Positions 52,084 through 62,611 of a stretch of DNA of 64,000 nucleotides are shown here, one piece after another. Within the stretch, counting starts at the first letter, position 1, and the number at the start of each line of letters is the position of its first letter. The notes beneath the pieces are model-generated. The model was not told where the DNA came from. It searched no databases and was given only the letters and a program-made list of their open reading frames with translations. The stretch covers positions 124,001 to 188,000 of the forward strand of contig NZ_CAAAIM010000004.1 in assembly GCF_900639985.1 (NCBI RefSeq), written 5' to 3'. Position numbers and translations under genes: made by a program. This stretch comes from Legionella rowbothamii. Its GTDB lineage: Bacteria > Pseudomonadota > Gammaproteobacteria > Legionellales > Legionellaceae.

Positions 52084-52767
52084 TTAATTACAAATCCACT
52101 TACTCTCTGCCATAATCGAATACACCTCGTTATCACCAATAACAATATGGTCCAATAAACGTGCATCCACTAATTCAAGCGCGTCTCGAATACGTTCCGT
52201 TGCCGCAATATCCTGCTGGCTTGCATCCGAAACCCCTGATGGATGATTATGCGCCAAAATAAGTGCCGCAGCATTAAGCTGTAACACACGCTCTACGATA
52301 GGGCGGGGGTGAATGGTCGCTGTATTAATAGTTCCTGAAAAAAGTTCCTCATAAGCAATAATCCGATGTTGATTATCGAGAAAAATGGCTGCAAAGGTTT
52401 CATTTTTATAGTCACGTAACCTTTTCTTTAAATAGGCATAGGTTTGTTTGCTGTTGGTAATTTGGCTTTCCTTTTGCAGCTGAATAAAATCACTACGGCG
52501 GCAAATTTCTTTAACCGCTTGTAATTGAGTATAGCGAACCGCTCCAAGCCCAGGGACTTGTTGAAAATGTTGTTGATTAGAATTGAGCACCCCACGTAAA
52601 TCCCCTAAATGCATGAGTAGATCTGCGGCTAATTGCATGCAAGAACGTTTCCCGCTGCCGGAACTAATGAATATGGCTAATAATTCGGTGTCGGAAAGGC
52701 CTTGCACACCATTGGTAAGTAATCGTTCACGCAGATTTAACTGCCGTGTTGTTTGGACAAACATCAT
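52084..52767 (-). CDS. radC: RadC-family JAB/MPN domain protein
   Basis: RadC proteins have a JAMM metalloprotease-like fold. The 227-residue protein has an N-terminal helix-hairpin-helix region (GLSDTELLAIFISSGS) and the metal motif HNHPSG with GVSDASQQD downstream. Length fits. The old role in DNA repair is not well supported for the family. It is divergent from coaBC, as radC and dfp commonly are neighbours in gammaproteobacteria. Confidence 0.9.
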   Translation of the reverse strand: MMFVQTTRQLNLRERLLTNGVQGLSDTELLAIFISSGSGKRSCMQLAADLLMHLGDLRGVLNSNQQHFQQVPGLGAVRYTQLQAVKEICRRSDFIQLQKESQITNSKQTYAYLKKRLRDYKNETFAAIFLDNQHRIIAYEELFSGTINTATIHPRPIVERVLQLNAAALILAHNHPSGVSDASQQDIAATERIRDALELVDARLLDHIVIGDNEVYSIMAESKWICN

Positions 52768-52989
52768 TCTTTATTCCTTTATTGCGAAGTTTAGCGAGAG
52801 TATTTTTATCAAAAATAGAAGGAGTTGCAACATTTTTCTATGGTTAATGCGTATCTAGCAATCATTTGATGCTGTGCCAAAAACAAAGAGTTTTTTACCT
52901 CAAGATAACACCGGCTTTTAATAATTTTGTATTTCTTTATTGCATGGTTTATGTTTTGATCAGCATTATTTTTTTCGAAATGGTAAGCC

Positions 52990-54255
52990 ATGCACGATTT
53001 TACAGGTAAAAAAATTCTTTTAGGCATTTGTGGCGGGGTAGCGGCTTACAAGTCTGCTTATTTAGTCCGTGACCTGACACGTCTAGGGGCTGAGGTTAAG
53101 GTGGTTATGACCGCCGCTGCTCAACAATTCGTAACCCCTTTACTTATGCAAGCACTATCGGGTAATGAGGCGCGTACTGATTTGTTTGATGCGCAGGCCG
53201 AACGGGCGATGGGGCATATTGAATTGGCACGCTGGGCTGATTATTTGATAATTGCTCCTGCCTCTGCTAATTTTATGGCAAAAATGGCCCATGGTATTGC
53301 TGATGATTTATTATCCACTTTATACCTGGTTGCCGAAGTACCGGTTTTTGTTTGTCCGGCAATGAATCACAGCATGTGGTCACATCCTGCAACTCAAAGC
53401 AATTGTAAATTATTACAGACACGGGGAGCTATTTTGGTAGGGCCTGAAGAGGGTTCACAAGCCTGTGGTGAATTTGGCTTGGGACGGGTCAGTGAATCAG
53501 ACCAAATTATCAGTGCTTTGCGTTTGTATAAAGTGAATCAATTATTATCCGGAAAAAGAGTGCTTATTACGGCAGGCCCTACACGTGAGCCAATTGATCC
53601 GGTGCGTTATATTAGTAACCATAGTTCCGGAAAAATGGGGTACGCGATGGCTGAAGCTGCAGCAATGGCGGGTGCCCAAGTTACTTTAGTTAGTGGGCCT
53701 TGCGAGTTATCCGTATCTGCTGGGATTAAACGAGTAAAAGTGGAATCAGCCCAAGAAATGTTGGATGTGGTCATGCACGAATTGCAGGTTGGGAGCATTT
53801 TTATCGGTACTGCCGCGGTGGCTGATTATCATATTCACTCGCCGGCAACTGAAAAAGTAAAGAAAACTGAGCATGCTGAACTCAGCTTAACTTTAACGAA
53901 AAATCCCGATATTTTAAGCTCAGTAGTTGAAACGGGAAAAGCCTCTTTTGTTATGGGCTTTGCGGCGGAAACCACGGATGTGATCCACTATGCTCAAGAT
54001 AAATTAAAACGTAAAAAATTGGATATGATCGTGGCTAACGCGGTAGGAAGAGGGTTGGGCTTTGAAAGCGAGTTAAATCAGGTGACGGTAATCACGCCAA
54101 GCAAACAAATTGATTTGCCTTTAACCCATAAAACACGATTGGCAGGACAAATTATTGCAATTCTGGCCGCATCTCTGCACAATGGCGCCGAAGATAACGC
54201 GACATTACGATTTAGGAACAATGATAATGCAAGCAATTCAACTAAAAATTCTTGA
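52990..54255 (+). CDS. coaBC: Bifunctional phosphopantothenoylcysteine decarboxylase/synthetase CoaBC
   Basis: CoaBC makes phosphopantothenoylcysteine and decarboxylates it, two steps of coenzyme A synthesis. The 421-residue protein has the N-terminal FMN-dependent CoaC domain ([26 protein letters not shown], the substrate-loop Cys in GSQACGEFG). The C-terminal CoaB domain carries [20 protein letters not shown] and [12 protein letters not shown]. The end overlaps dut by 29 bp. Together with coaD, two CoA genes lie in this window but far apart. Confidence 0.96.
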   Translation: MHDFTGKKILLGICGGVAAYKSAYLVRDLTRLGAEVKVVMTAAAQQFVTPLLMQALSGNEARTDLFDAQAERAMGHIELARWADYLIIAPASANFMAKMAHGIADDLLSTLYLVAEVPVFVCPAMNHSMWSHPATQSNCKLLQTRGAILVGPEEGSQACGEFGLGRVSESDQIISALRLYKVNQLLSGKRVLITAGPTREPIDPVRYISNHSSGKMGYAMAEAAAMAGAQVTLVSGPCELSVSAGIKRVKVESAQEMLDVVMHELQVGSIFIGTAAVADYHIHSPATEKVKKTEHAELSLTLTKNPDILSSVVETGKASFVMGFAAETTDVIHYAQDKLKRKKLDMIVANAVGRGLGFESELNQVTVITPSKQIDLPLTHKTRLAGQIIAILAASLHNGAEDNATLRFRNNDNASNSTKNS

Positions 54256-54682
54256 TTCACGTATTGGGGAAAGTATCCCTTTACCTACTTATGCAACCGA
54301 TGGCTCTGCGGGTCTGGATTTGCGCGTTTGTATTAATGAACCCATACAATTAGCTCCTCAAGAAACGGTCTTACTTCCTACTGGGATTTCTATTTATATT
54401 GATGATCCAAAACTGGCCGCGGTGATTTTACCTCGCTCTGGTTTAGGCCATAAAAATGGTATTGTTTTAGGTAATCTCGTGGGTTTAATTGATTCAGATT
54501 ATCAAGGGGAATTAAAGATTTCCTGTTGGAATCGCAGTGATGAGCATTTCACCATTAATCCAGGGGAGCGCATTGCGCAATTAGTGTTTATTCCGGTAGT
54601 GCAAGCTGCATTTGAGCTCGTTAATGAGTTTACCGAAAGTTCTCGTGGGGAAGGTGGCTTTGGTAGCTCTGGGAGACATTAA
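54227..54682 (+). CDS. dut: dUTP diphosphatase
   Basis: Dut hydrolyses dUTP to dUMP, keeping uracil out of DNA. From ATG 54227 the product is 151 residues, the same as Escherichia coli. All five motifs are present: [42 protein letters not shown] and [14 protein letters not shown] lies 8 bases before ATG 54227; ATG 54221 is possible. It overlaps coaBC and its stop overlaps the next start (TAATG). Confidence 0.96.
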   Translation: MQAIQLKILDSRIGESIPLPTYATDGSAGLDLRVCINEPIQLAPQETVLLPTGISIYIDDPKLAAVILPRSGLGHKNGIVLGNLVGLIDSDYQGELKISCWNRSDEHFTINPGERIAQLVFIPVVQAAFELVNEFTESSRGEGGFGSSGRH

Positions 54683-56070
54683 TGAGCTATCAGCAACGGC
54701 CAATTTCTCGTTCTGTTTTTCGAGCTTATGATATAAGAGGTATCATTGGCCAAGAATTGGATGAGAATGCTTTTTACAGCATCGGTTTGGCCATCGCCTG
54801 TCGTTTGCATGCGTTGCAGCGCCAACAAATTTTTTTAGCGCGTGATGGGCGATTAACGAGTGCTGCTTTAACTTTAGCGCTCAAACAGGGCTTGCTTGAA
54901 AGTGGCATTGATGTGGTTGATCTTGGTATGGTTGCCACTCCTGTCATGTATTACGCAACCCATACCCAAGGAATTGATTGTGGTTTGATGGTTACTGCAA
55001 GCCATAATCCCGCAGATTATAATGGTCTCAAAATGGTCTTGGCTGGCAAAACGCTGGTGCAAGAAGATATTGATCTTTTGTACCATTTGATTGCTGAGCA
55101 AAAACGAGTGCATGGAGCGGGTAAAGAATCCGTGGTCGATATGTTACCCAAGTACATGGAGCGGGTTAAAAGCGACATCCAGATTAGACGCCCATTAAAG
55201 GTTGTTGTTGATTGTGGAAATGGTGTTTCTGGTCCAGTAGTTCCTCAAGTACTGAGTGACTTAGGCTGCGAAGTAATCCCCCTGCATTGTGAGATTGATG
55301 GAAATTTTCCTAATCATCATCCCGACCCTAGTATTGCAGAGAATCTGAATGACTTGAAAACATCAATTGCGCAGCACCAAGCTGATTTAGGCCTAGCCTT
55401 TGACGGTGATGCGGATCGCTTAGGTTTGGTTACCAATACGGGTGAAATAATTTGGTCCGATCGTTTAATGATATTTTATGCGCGTGCGTTGCTTGCCAGT
55501 CATGCTGGTGCCACCATTGTATTTGATGTTAAATGTTCTGGGCATTTAGAAGCTGAAATTAAGGCTGCTGGTGGTGTGGCTAAAATGTGTCCCACAGGTC
55601 ATTCTATTGTGAAACAAGTAATGCGTGAAGAGCAGGCAATTTTGGCTGGTGAAATGAGCGGTCATTTGTTTTTTAAAGATCGTTGGTATGGATTTGATGA
55701 TGCCTTATACAGTGCTTGTCGGTTATTAGAAATCATTAGTGCTTCAGAGCTAACGGTAAGTGAACAATTTGCTTTAATTCCTCACAGTGTAAACACTCCT
55801 GAACTTAAAATTCCTCTTGCTGAAGAAGAAAAGTTTTTATTCATGCAGCGTTTTGCGGAACAGGCAGAGTTTTCGGGGGCAAAAATTATTGCGATTGATG
55901 GATTACGCGTTGAGTTTTCCATGGGCTGGGGCTTATTACGTGCATCAAATACTTCTCCCTGTTTGAGTGCTCGTTTTGAAGCAGTTGATTTGGCTTCTTT
56001 GGAGCAGATAAAGCAATTGTTTAAGAAAGAAATACAGCGAGTAAGTCCGGATTTAAAATTACCATTTTAA
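54682..56070 (+). CDS. algC: Phosphomannomutase/phosphoglucomutase (AlgC-type)
   Basis: This enzyme interconverts hexose 1- and 6-phosphates for LPS and exopolysaccharide precursors. The 462-residue alpha-D-phosphohexomutase has the phosphoserine loop VTASHNPADYNGLKM, the metal loop FDGDADRLG, the sugar loop GEMSGHLFFKDRWYG and a C-terminal domain with a phosphate-binding RASNTSPCLS. Length matches Pseudomonas AlgC. It is in an operon with coaBC and dut, an arrangement common in gammaproteobacteria. It could help feed nucleotide-sugar pools used by the Pel locus. Confidence 0.93.
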   Translation: MSYQQRPISRSVFRAYDIRGIIGQELDENAFYSIGLAIACRLHALQRQQIFLARDGRLTSAALTLALKQGLLESGIDVVDLGMVATPVMYYATHTQGIDCGLMVTASHNPADYNGLKMVLAGKTLVQEDIDLLYHLIAEQKRVHGAGKESVVDMLPKYMERVKSDIQIRRPLKVVVDCGNGVSGPVVPQVLSDLGCEVIPLHCEIDGNFPNHHPDPSIAENLNDLKTSIAQHQADLGLAFDGDADRLGLVTNTGEIIWSDRLMIFYARALLASHAGATIVFDVKCSGHLEAEIKAAGGVAKMCPTGHSIVKQVMREEQAILAGEMSGHLFFKDRWYGFDDALYSACRLLEIISASELTVSEQFALIPHSVNTPELKIPLAEEEKFLFMQRFAEQAEFSGAKIIAIDGLRVEFSMGWGLLRASNTSPCLSARFEAVDLASLEQIKQLFKKEIQRVSPDLKLPF

Positions 56071-56195
56071 ATAGTCATGCTTGATGCAGGGCAGCATTAA
56101 GCTACGCCATTCGAGGAGCTTACCATGAAGGACACCCCGAATGGGCTTTGGTAGTTATTTCTAACACCTATTCTTTATTTGGAAGATCTCTCACA

Positions 56196-57911
56196 TTACC
56201 GTGTTTGAGATGACGTAGTCTTATTCTGCAGCACATACAACATCACTTCTAACTGCTGTTGATTTTGCATGCGTGCCGGGACTTTTTCATGTTGAATTAA
56301 CTGCAACTGATTTTGCTCTATCAACTGTTTCACATAATCCGGATGATGGCTAAAGCGGGCACTGGTTTGTAAAAACCATGGTTCTTTTGCGCTAATTTCT
56401 GTGCTAAAAATAAAATAGCCTTCAGGGGTCAAATGTTGCTGTGCGGCATGCAGTAAAGTATCTAACTCGCCAAAGTAGGGAAAAACATCTGCGGCGACAA
56501 TTAAATCATAATGTTTTTGATTATTCTGAAAAAATTCATTAAGCTCTGATTCGATTAATTCGTCATAAATATGTTTTTCTTTCGCTTGGGCCAGCATTTT
56601 CGGGGCGATGTCTACCCCAGTTAGACGTTTGCTTAACTCGCGAAGTACTACCCCCGTCAAACCAGTACCACAGCCTAAATCTAGGGTTTGTGTATTTTTC
56701 GGTAACCCGAGTCGGTGAATAATACGTGTAATATGCTGGGGAATTGAATAATGCAAAGTACCTTGCATATGTTGATCATAATAAAGCGCATAGTTATTAA
56801 ATAAATTTTGGGCATACTCAGGAGTAGTTTCTGCTGTTGAATCACCTTCAATCGCATGCAACATATAACTACTTACTCGATCATCTGGGTTAATGTTTAA
56901 CGCTTGTCGCAAATACTCGCGTGATGTTTCTCGTTGGCCCATGCGCAGATAAATTGCGGATAAATTATTTAAAGAAGCCGTATGGGTTTTGTCTAAACGT
57001 AGTATGTGATCAAAAAAGATAATGGCCTCATTTAAATGTCCTAGGGCCATTTGAGCCACCCCGGAATTATACAGATATTCGATATTGTCAGGATCTTTCT
57101 GCAACAATACATCATAATGCATGAGTGCATTTTCAAAGCGGTCATGATGCATAAAGGTTGCAGCTAAATTATTGCGAGCATCAACATTATCATTATCTAA
57201 GGCGATTGCTTTACTGAAATAGTCTACCGCTAATTGATTCCGCTCTTTTTTTAAAGCGACCACCCCTAAGTTGGTAAGTGCTTGTATTTGTTCACTGTCT
57301 TGTTCTAAAACACGTTGAAACGCATGTTCTGCCTCATCAAGGGTATTGCTTTCCAGGTGTAAAATTCCTAAATAAAAATGGGCTTCAACATGGTCTGGAT
57401 TTAAGGTAATTACGTTATTAAATTGGACTTTTGCTGCTTCTAATTGATTGTTTTGCAGCAAGAGTAAACCGAGATTAAAGTGCGCCGGACTAAAATCAGG
57501 CTCAGCATGAACCGCTTTAGTATAATGCTGCAGGGCTTTGTTGTAATTGTTTTGTAATGCATAAATAGTCGCTAAATTATTATGGGCTTGGGCATAATCA
57601 GGGCTTAATTCAATGGCTTGCAAATAATAGTCAATGGCTTTGTCCAGTTGATGTATTTTTTTGTAAGCATTAGCCAAATTATTCAGTACCGTGGAATCTT
57701 GAGGATTTATGGCATGGGCTTGTGATAAATAAAGAATCGCATTATGCATGTCTCCAGATTGGGCATAGGCTAGCCCTAAAAAAAGCAGGGTATTTAAATG
57801 CTGCGGATCTTTAGTCAGTATTTGCTCATAAATACAAATGGCTGAAGGTAATTTCCCCTCATGTTGTAGCTTATAGGCTTGTGCAAAGAGTCCTTCTATT
57901 TCTGCGTTCAT
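56196..57911 (-). CDS. TPR-repeat protein with C-terminal methyltransferase domain
   Basis: The 571-residue protein has about ten tetratricopeptide repeats (residues 5-365, with the typical [25 protein letters not shown] pattern split over repeats). A class I SAM-dependent methyltransferase domain follows, with motif [13 protein letters not shown] and [14 protein letters not shown]. No signal peptide is evident, so it is probably cytoplasmic. The target is unknown; the TPR part presumably holds a protein partner. The start overlaps the rdgB stop by 4 bp. Confidence 0.85.
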   Translation of the reverse strand: MNAEIEGLFAQAYKLQHEGKLPSAICIYEQILTKDPQHLNTLLFLGLAYAQSGDMHNAILYLSQAHAINPQDSTVLNNLANAYKKIHQLDKAIDYYLQAIELSPDYAQAHNNLATIYALQNNYNKALQHYTKAVHAEPDFSPAHFNLGLLLLQNNQLEAAKVQFNNVITLNPDHVEAHFYLGILHLESNTLDEAEHAFQRVLEQDSEQIQALTNLGVVALKKERNQLAVDYFSKAIALDNDNVDARNNLAATFMHHDRFENALMHYDVLLQKDPDNIEYLYNSGVAQMALGHLNEAIIFFDHILRLDKTHTASLNNLSAIYLRMGQRETSREYLRQALNINPDDRVSSYMLHAIEGDSTAETTPEYAQNLFNNYALYYDQHMQGTLHYSIPQHITRIIHRLGLPKNTQTLDLGCGTGLTGVVLRELSKRLTGVDIAPKMLAQAKEKHIYDELIESELNEFFQNNQKHYDLIVAADVFPYFGELDTLLHAAQQHLTPEGYFIFSTEISAKEPWFLQTSARFSHHPDYVKQLIEQNQLQLIQHEKVPARMQNQQQLEVMLYVLQNKTTSSQTR

Positions 57912-58510
57912 GATTGATTCTGAATAAGTGTGCGCAATTGTTTTAATGCTTGTGCGCGATGACTAATATTATTTTTAAGTTTAGCAGGTAACTGGGCTGC
58001 TGTGCATTGGTACTCATTAATATAAAAGATGGGGTCATAGCCAAAACCGCCATCACCCAGTTTGCTATTATGGATTGTCCCTTTAAAAATACCGGTGGCA
58101 ATCACGGGGGTAGGGTCTTTGGCATGCAATACGAAGGCAATGGCGCAATAAAAATAGGCTTGGCGTTGTTCGCCGTGTAAATGTGCCATATTTTTTAATA
58201 GCAAGTCGATATTTTCCTGGTCAGTAGCATTGCTACCTGCATAACGTGAGGAGTAAATACCAGGCGCTCCATTTAATGCAGGGACTACTAATCCGGAATC
58301 ATCTGCAAGAGCTGGTTTTTGTGCATGAAAACTAGCATGGCGAGCTTTAATGAGAGCATTTTCTATAAAACTTAAGCCATCTTCGATGGCATCACTTATC
58401 CCTAAACTTGTTTGTGATATACATTGAATCGGGGCTAAAAGCGCGTTTAATTCGTTAATTTTCCCCTGGTTGCTAGTGGCCAGAACCAGTTCGTTCATTG
58501 AAGTGCTCAT
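57908..58510 (-). CDS. rdgB: XTP/dITP diphosphatase (RdgB/HAM1)
   Basis: RdgB removes non-canonical purine nucleotides (ITP, XTP) from the pool. The 200-residue protein has the family motifs [32 protein letters not shown] and GGFGYDPIF, and ends in the [10 protein letters not shown] segment. A start five codons later ([13 protein letters not shown]) is also possible. Coupled to the TPR-methyltransferase gene. Confidence 0.95.
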   Translation of the reverse strand: MSTSMNELVLATSNQGKINELNALLAPIQCISQTSLGISDAIEDGLSFIENALIKARHASFHAQKPALADDSGLVVPALNGAPGIYSSRYAGSNATDQENIDLLLKNMAHLHGEQRQAYFYCAIAFVLHAKDPTPVIATGIFKGTIHNSKLGDGGFGYDPIFYINEYQCTAAQLPAKLKNNISHRAQALKQLRTLIQNQS

Positions 58511-58597
58511 GATTATTAAATTTGAAGGTATCTGATTTTATTGCGAGTTTAACCTGTTCACTAGCAAAGCGGAACTGAATTTTTTTGTAGTTAGGTA

Positions 58598-58603
58598 TAT
58601 AAT
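58598..58603 (+). promoter_or_regulatory. Possible -10 box of the glutathione peroxidase gene
   Basis: A perfect TATAAT lies 31 bp before the ATG at 58634, followed by GGAG and AGGACC. No clear -35 box is seen at standard spacing, so the assignment is tentative. Confidence 0.4.
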
Positions 58604-58633
58604 GGAGAAGACAGGACCCTTCAGGGATCATTA

Positions 58634-59197
58634 ATGCGTTTTCTCATTTTAATACTAGGATGTTTTCTTATGAACACTACAACATCAGCGGATACACCTA
58701 ATCTTCATGATAATGCTTATGATTACTCGTTTCATACACTGGTTGGTGACAAAGATTTACCTTTAGATATGTTTCGAGGTAAGGTGGTAATGGTAGTGAA
58801 TACGGCTTCTAAATGTGGTTTTACGCCACAGTATGCTCGCTTAGAAAAGCTTTATGAAGATTACAAAGATAAAGGCTTTGTAATCTTGGGCGTACCTTCT
58901 AATGATTTTGGTAGCCAAGAGCCAGGCGCTGCGGAAGAAATCGCTAATTTTTGCCAGGTTAATTATGGGGTGTCGTTCCCAATGGCTGCTAAAGAGGTTG
59001 TTTCAGGCAAACAGGCGCATCCATTTTATTTGTGGGCTAAACAAAAATTGGGTTTTGGAACCGCACCTAAATGGAACTTTCATAAATATGTAATTAATCG
59101 TAAAGGCGAACTGGTTGATTATTTTTATTCAACTACCTCTCCTGATGCCCCACGGCTGATTAAGGTGGTGGAAAAGGCGCTTAAGGAAGAGGCATAG
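58634..59197 (+). CDS. Glutathione peroxidase family protein, probably exported
   Basis: This is a thiol peroxidase that would reduce hydroperoxides. The 187-residue protein has the motifs VNTASKCGFTPQY (peroxidatic Cys61, a cysteine form and not a selenocysteine form), GVPSNDFGSQEPG (with the Gln) and KWNFHKYVI (with the Trp). An N-terminal hydrophobic stretch (MRFLILILGCFLMNTTTSA) looks like a signal peptide, which points to the periplasm. It is a stand-alone gene, divergent from rdgB. Confidence 0.9.
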   Translation: MRFLILILGCFLMNTTTSADTPNLHDNAYDYSFHTLVGDKDLPLDMFRGKVVMVVNTASKCGFTPQYARLEKLYEDYKDKGFVILGVPSNDFGSQEPGAAEEIANFCQVNYGVSFPMAAKEVVSGKQAHPFYLWAKQKLGFGTAPKWNFHKYVINRKGELVDYFYSTTSPDAPRLIKVVEKALKEEA

Positions 59198-59215
59198 ACT
59201 CAGCGCGATTTAACT

Positions 59216-59249
59216 GTAGCCCGTACTACGCTATGCTCATACGGGCTAC
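59216..59249. repeat. Palindromic element, family 2, full copy
   Basis: GTAGCCCGTACTACGC then TATGCTCATACGGGCTAC; 10-bp terminal arms GTAGCCCGTA/TACGGGCTAC are near perfect. It lies after the glutathione peroxidase gene and may act as a transcript end. Confidence 0.6.
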
Positions 59250-59398
59250 GACTTCTGAGAGCAACTAATCTCAACCGTCATTTTCGATGATGAAACTTCT
59301 CATTTTATACACAATTTTGTGTATAAAAATTAAACTTTGTATCTAGCTTTGTTACAGGCTTTGCGCTAAAATAAGGTTTTAATTCGTAGTGCCTAAAA

Positions 59399-60304
59399 AT
59401 GCCCATTTCTCATCTATTATTAGCGCTGGTTGTCGTTCTCGTCTGGGGTGTAAATTTCCTCTTTGTAAGCATAGGCCTTACCGAGATCTCTCCTTTATTG
59501 CTTTGCGCTTTACGGTTCCTCGTAGCTAGTGTTCCTGCCATATTTTTCGTTAAGTTTCCCAAGAAATCCTTCAAAATGGTGGCTTTATATGGTTTGGTGA
59601 TGTTTGCATTGCAATTTTCGCTTCTCTTTATTGGTATGAGTTTTGGTATGCCTGCAGGGATTGCTTCAATCCTTATCCAGGTACAAGTATTCTTTAGCAT
59701 GTTTTTTGCGGTAATTCTTTTAGGAGAGCAACCCAATATCGGACAGATCGTGGGGGCTTTGGTATCGTTTTCCGGTATCGCTTTAGTCGCCACGCACTTT
59801 GACCATGATATTTCTGTAGCCGGCTTTGTCTTTATTTTGGCTGCTGCAGCGACTTGGGGTATTGGCAATTTAATTACCAAACAAATTAAGGGTGAGCACG
59901 TTAATATGATCGCACTTATTGTTTGGGGCAGCTTTGTTGCTTGTATTCCAATGTTTTTAATTTCTTTAATGGTTGAGGGAGTCAACAATTTAACTTCTAC
60001 CTTTACTCACTTAACCTGGAAAGGTGCGGGAGCCGTGCTTTATATCGTTTTTGCTTCAACCTGGGTTGGTTATGGCTTGTGGAATTGGTTAATGGCTCGT
60101 TACCCTGTAGGGATGGTGGCCCCATTTACTTTACTAGTTCCCGTAGTCGCCATGGTAAGCTCGGTGTTCTTTTTAGGTGAACCATTTTATATGTGGAAAT
60201 TGGTGGCTGGATTATTGGTGATTAGTGGCTTATGCATCAATATTTTAGGCTCTCGATTTTTTGCAGTAAAACCCCGGCTCAATGTGGATGCGGAAGCGGC
60301 CTGA
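59399..60304 (+). CDS. EamA/DMT family transporter
   Basis: The 301-residue protein has ten predicted membrane segments in two EamA repeats. The first begins LLLALVVVLVWGVNFLFVSIGL and the second FVFILAAAATWGIGNLITKQI. The family exports metabolites such as amino acids; the pattern is close to the O-acetylserine/cysteine exporter EamA type. Substrate cannot be read. The C-terminal tail is short. It is followed 45 bp later by the deacetylase gene. Confidence 0.85.
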   Translation: MPISHLLLALVVVLVWGVNFLFVSIGLTEISPLLLCALRFLVASVPAIFFVKFPKKSFKMVALYGLVMFALQFSLLFIGMSFGMPAGIASILIQVQVFFSMFFAVILLGEQPNIGQIVGALVSFSGIALVATHFDHDISVAGFVFILAAAATWGIGNLITKQIKGEHVNMIALIVWGSFVACIPMFLISLMVEGVNNLTSTFTHLTWKGAGAVLYIVFASTWVGYGLWNWLMARYPVGMVAPFTLLVPVVAMVSSVFFLGEPFYMWKLVAGLLVISGLCINILGSRFFAVKPRLNVDAEAA

Positions 60305-60349
60305 TTTTCTTATTGAGATGCGTTATCATAGTTTTTTCTCAGAAAATAG

Positions 60350-61165
60350 GTGTTGGCGGTGAGCGAGATAAAAAGCATTAGGCTATGCGCCGATGACTTT
60401 GGATTAAATCCTGGTGTATCCCAAGGAATTTTAAAATTAGTGCGGATGGGTCGGTTATCCGCGGTAAGTTGTATGGTGAACATGCCCTCATTCCCTATCT
60501 ATGCCCAACAACTATTGGATTTACAAGGACAGGTGCAGATTGGTTTGCATTTTAACTTAACCGAAGGCAACTTCTTATCCATACCTAACCGCCCTTGTTT
60601 TTCACTCAATGAATTACTCATTAAAAGCCATTTAGCATCCATTAAATTATCCTTCATTTCCCAAGAGTTTAAGCTGCAGCTGGCGCAATTTGTACAGGTG
60701 ATGGGGAGACTCCCTGATTTTGTAGATGGCCATCAACATGTGCATCAATTTCCACGGATACGCCAAGTGATAGTTGACCTTTATGATGAACAATTAAGGC
60801 AGCATGGAACTTGTATTCGTTCTACTTATCCTTCTGTTGATGTGAAGCGACATCGATTGAAAGCAAAAATTTTGGCATTCACTGGGGGCAGAGCTTTGCG
60901 CGCGACTTTAGCTAAGGCAGAGATCCCGCACAATGCATTTTTTTCTGGTATCTATGATTTTGCCGCACACACTGATTATCGGAGTTTATTTCGTAGTTGG
61001 TTGCACTCTATATCGGGGCCTACTTTAATCATGTGCCATCCAGGTGAGCACTGGAATGAACCTGATGTCATCGCCGCTACTCGCAGCACTGAAATGAATT
61101 ATTTTTCCAGTAATGAGTTTTTACACGATTGTGAGGAATATGGGGTGACCATAAGTGTACTATAA
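60350..61165 (+). CDS. ChbG/HpnK (YdjC) family carbohydrate deacetylase
   Basis: The 271-residue protein is of the YdjC family, which deacetylates N-acetyl sugars such as chitin disaccharide or a hopanoid precursor. It has the metal motif CADDFGLNPGVS, GLHFNLTEG and DGHQHVHQFP. The late MCHPGEHW completes the active site. GTG starts at 60350 and 60359 are both possible; AGG before 60359 slightly favours that. Substrate is not clear. No sugar-operon neighbours. Confidence 0.83.
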   Translation: MLAVSEIKSIRLCADDFGLNPGVSQGILKLVRMGRLSAVSCMVNMPSFPIYAQQLLDLQGQVQIGLHFNLTEGNFLSIPNRPCFSLNELLIKSHLASIKLSFISQEFKLQLAQFVQVMGRLPDFVDGHQHVHQFPRIRQVIVDLYDEQLRQHGTCIRSTYPSVDVKRHRLKAKILAFTGGRALRATLAKAEIPHNAFFSGIYDFAAHTDYRSLFRSWLHSISGPTLIMCHPGEHWNEPDVIAATRSTEMNYFSSNEFLHDCEEYGVTISVL

Positions 61166-61229
61166 TTTGAATCTTAAGTTCGTTATGCTAGCAGCAGAAT
61201 AACTAACGCCCATTATAAGGATATAAATT

Positions 61230-62324
61230 ATGAATACTGACGCATCTATTCTATTTACTCCCTTTGATTTAAGGGGACATCAATTAAAAAATCGTCTGGT
61301 TATGGCGCCTTTAACACGTAATCGTGCTCTGCATGAGATTGATGCTCCGCATGCATTAAACGCAGAATATTATGCACAACGCGCTTCAGCAGGACTTATT
61401 ATTTCCGAAGCAACCCAGATTTCACCAACAGCTAAAGGCTATGCTTGGACCCCGGGTATTTATTCTCCCAAACAAATTGCCGGATGGAAATTGGTCACCG
61501 AGGCAGTGCATGAGCAAGGCGGAACTATTTATGCCCAATTATGGCATGTAGGGCGAATTTCTCATCCTAGTTTACAACCAGGTGGGGGGGAGCCTGTGGC
61601 TCCTTCAGCATTAACGCCTGTAGGGCAAAAAACCTTCATAGAAACCGGTATGTTTACTGAAATTGGACAGCCAAGAGCATTGAAATTAGATGAGCTCCCT
61701 CAAATTATTGAGGATTACCGCAAAGCAGCGCGCAACGCCATGGAGGCTGGATTTGATGGGGTCGAGGTTCATGGTGCAAATGGTTATCTACTCCAGCAAT
61801 TTTTATCGGATGGGGCCAATCATCGCACGGACAATTATGGTGGCTCTGTTGCGAATCGCTTACGTTTTCCATTAGAAGTGATGGAGGCTGTAGCTGGTGA
61901 AGTTGGCGGTCAGCGCACTGCAATTCGTTTATCACCTGTCGGCTCTATGAATGGAATTACCGAAACCTCACCTAAGTCAGTTTATTTCCCATTAGTGCGC
62001 GAATTAAATCGCTTAAATTTAGCGTATATTCATGTCATTGAAGGAACAACAGGAGTTTCTCGTGACTTTCTAGGGTTCGATTTTCATGCTTTACGAGATG
62101 AGTTTCATGGGCCTTGGATGGTGAATAATGGCTATACACGCGAATTAGCTATTGAGGCTATTGATTCAGGTTATGCTGATTTGGTTGCCTTTGGTAAAGA
62201 TTTTATTGCAAATCCTGATTTAGTGGAGCGTTTTCGTCTCAATGCGCCCCTTAATCAAGGGGATCGCGCCACTTTTTATGGCGGTGATGAAAAAGGGTAT
62301 ATTGATTATCCGACCTTAGGATAA
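61230..62324 (+). CDS. Old yellow enzyme family alkene reductase (NemA-like)
   Basis: The 364-residue FMN-dependent ene-reductase reduces activated double bonds of compounds such as N-ethylmaleimide. It shows the N-terminal LKNRLVMAPLTRNRA, the LWHVGRISHP segment, the substrate region EVHGANGYLLQQFLSD and NYGGSVANRLRFPLEV, and the C-terminal DLVAFGKDFIANPDL. AAGGA lies 8 bases before the ATG. Length is normal. It probably acts in detoxification. Confidence 0.93.
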   Translation: MNTDASILFTPFDLRGHQLKNRLVMAPLTRNRALHEIDAPHALNAEYYAQRASAGLIISEATQISPTAKGYAWTPGIYSPKQIAGWKLVTEAVHEQGGTIYAQLWHVGRISHPSLQPGGGEPVAPSALTPVGQKTFIETGMFTEIGQPRALKLDELPQIIEDYRKAARNAMEAGFDGVEVHGANGYLLQQFLSDGANHRTDNYGGSVANRLRFPLEVMEAVAGEVGGQRTAIRLSPVGSMNGITETSPKSVYFPLVRELNRLNLAYIHVIEGTTGVSRDFLGFDFHALRDEFHGPWMVNNGYTRELAIEAIDSGYADLVAFGKDFIANPDLVERFRLNAPLNQGDRATFYGGDEKGYIDYPTLG

Positions 62325-62360
62325 TTATTGTTTCTATGCTCCAAAAACTAAGGATTTTTA

Positions 62361-62603
62361 ATGAGAATATTATTTTTCATGCTTCTTTTTGCTCCCTTAA
62401 TTGCTGTTGGGAATGAAGCACCTAATGAAAAAACCTTATCTCGATTGCAAAAATTATGCCGCGAGGATACGACTCCTGAGCTGCGTAAGCTGTATTGTCA
62501 ATTAGCGAAAGATTACCGTAGAGAGAAAAAGCGCATGGATTCTGTTGCTGAAAAGGATAAGACAAAAGAAATAGAAAAGGCCAAGGTTAAGGAAAAGGCT
62601 TAA
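62361..62603 (+). CDS. Small exported lysine-rich protein
   Basis: The 80-residue precursor has a short signal peptide (MRILFFMLLFAPLIAVG). A mature part follows with two cysteines 14 residues apart (KLCRED and LYCQLA) and a highly charged tail of Lys and Glu (EKDKTKEIEKAKVKEKA). I know no family. It is 37 bp after the ene-reductase, possibly in its transcript. Confidence 0.6.
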   Translation: MRILFFMLLFAPLIAVGNEAPNEKTLSRLQKLCREDTTPELRKLYCQLAKDYRREKKRMDSVAEKDKTKEIEKAKVKEKA

Positions 62604-62611
62604 GTTTTTGT

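Noticed and set aside
59410..59988. 192-codon minus-strand frame opposite the EamA transporter
   Set aside because: It is antisense to a hydrophobic membrane protein, which commonly gives long open antisense frames; no product pattern.
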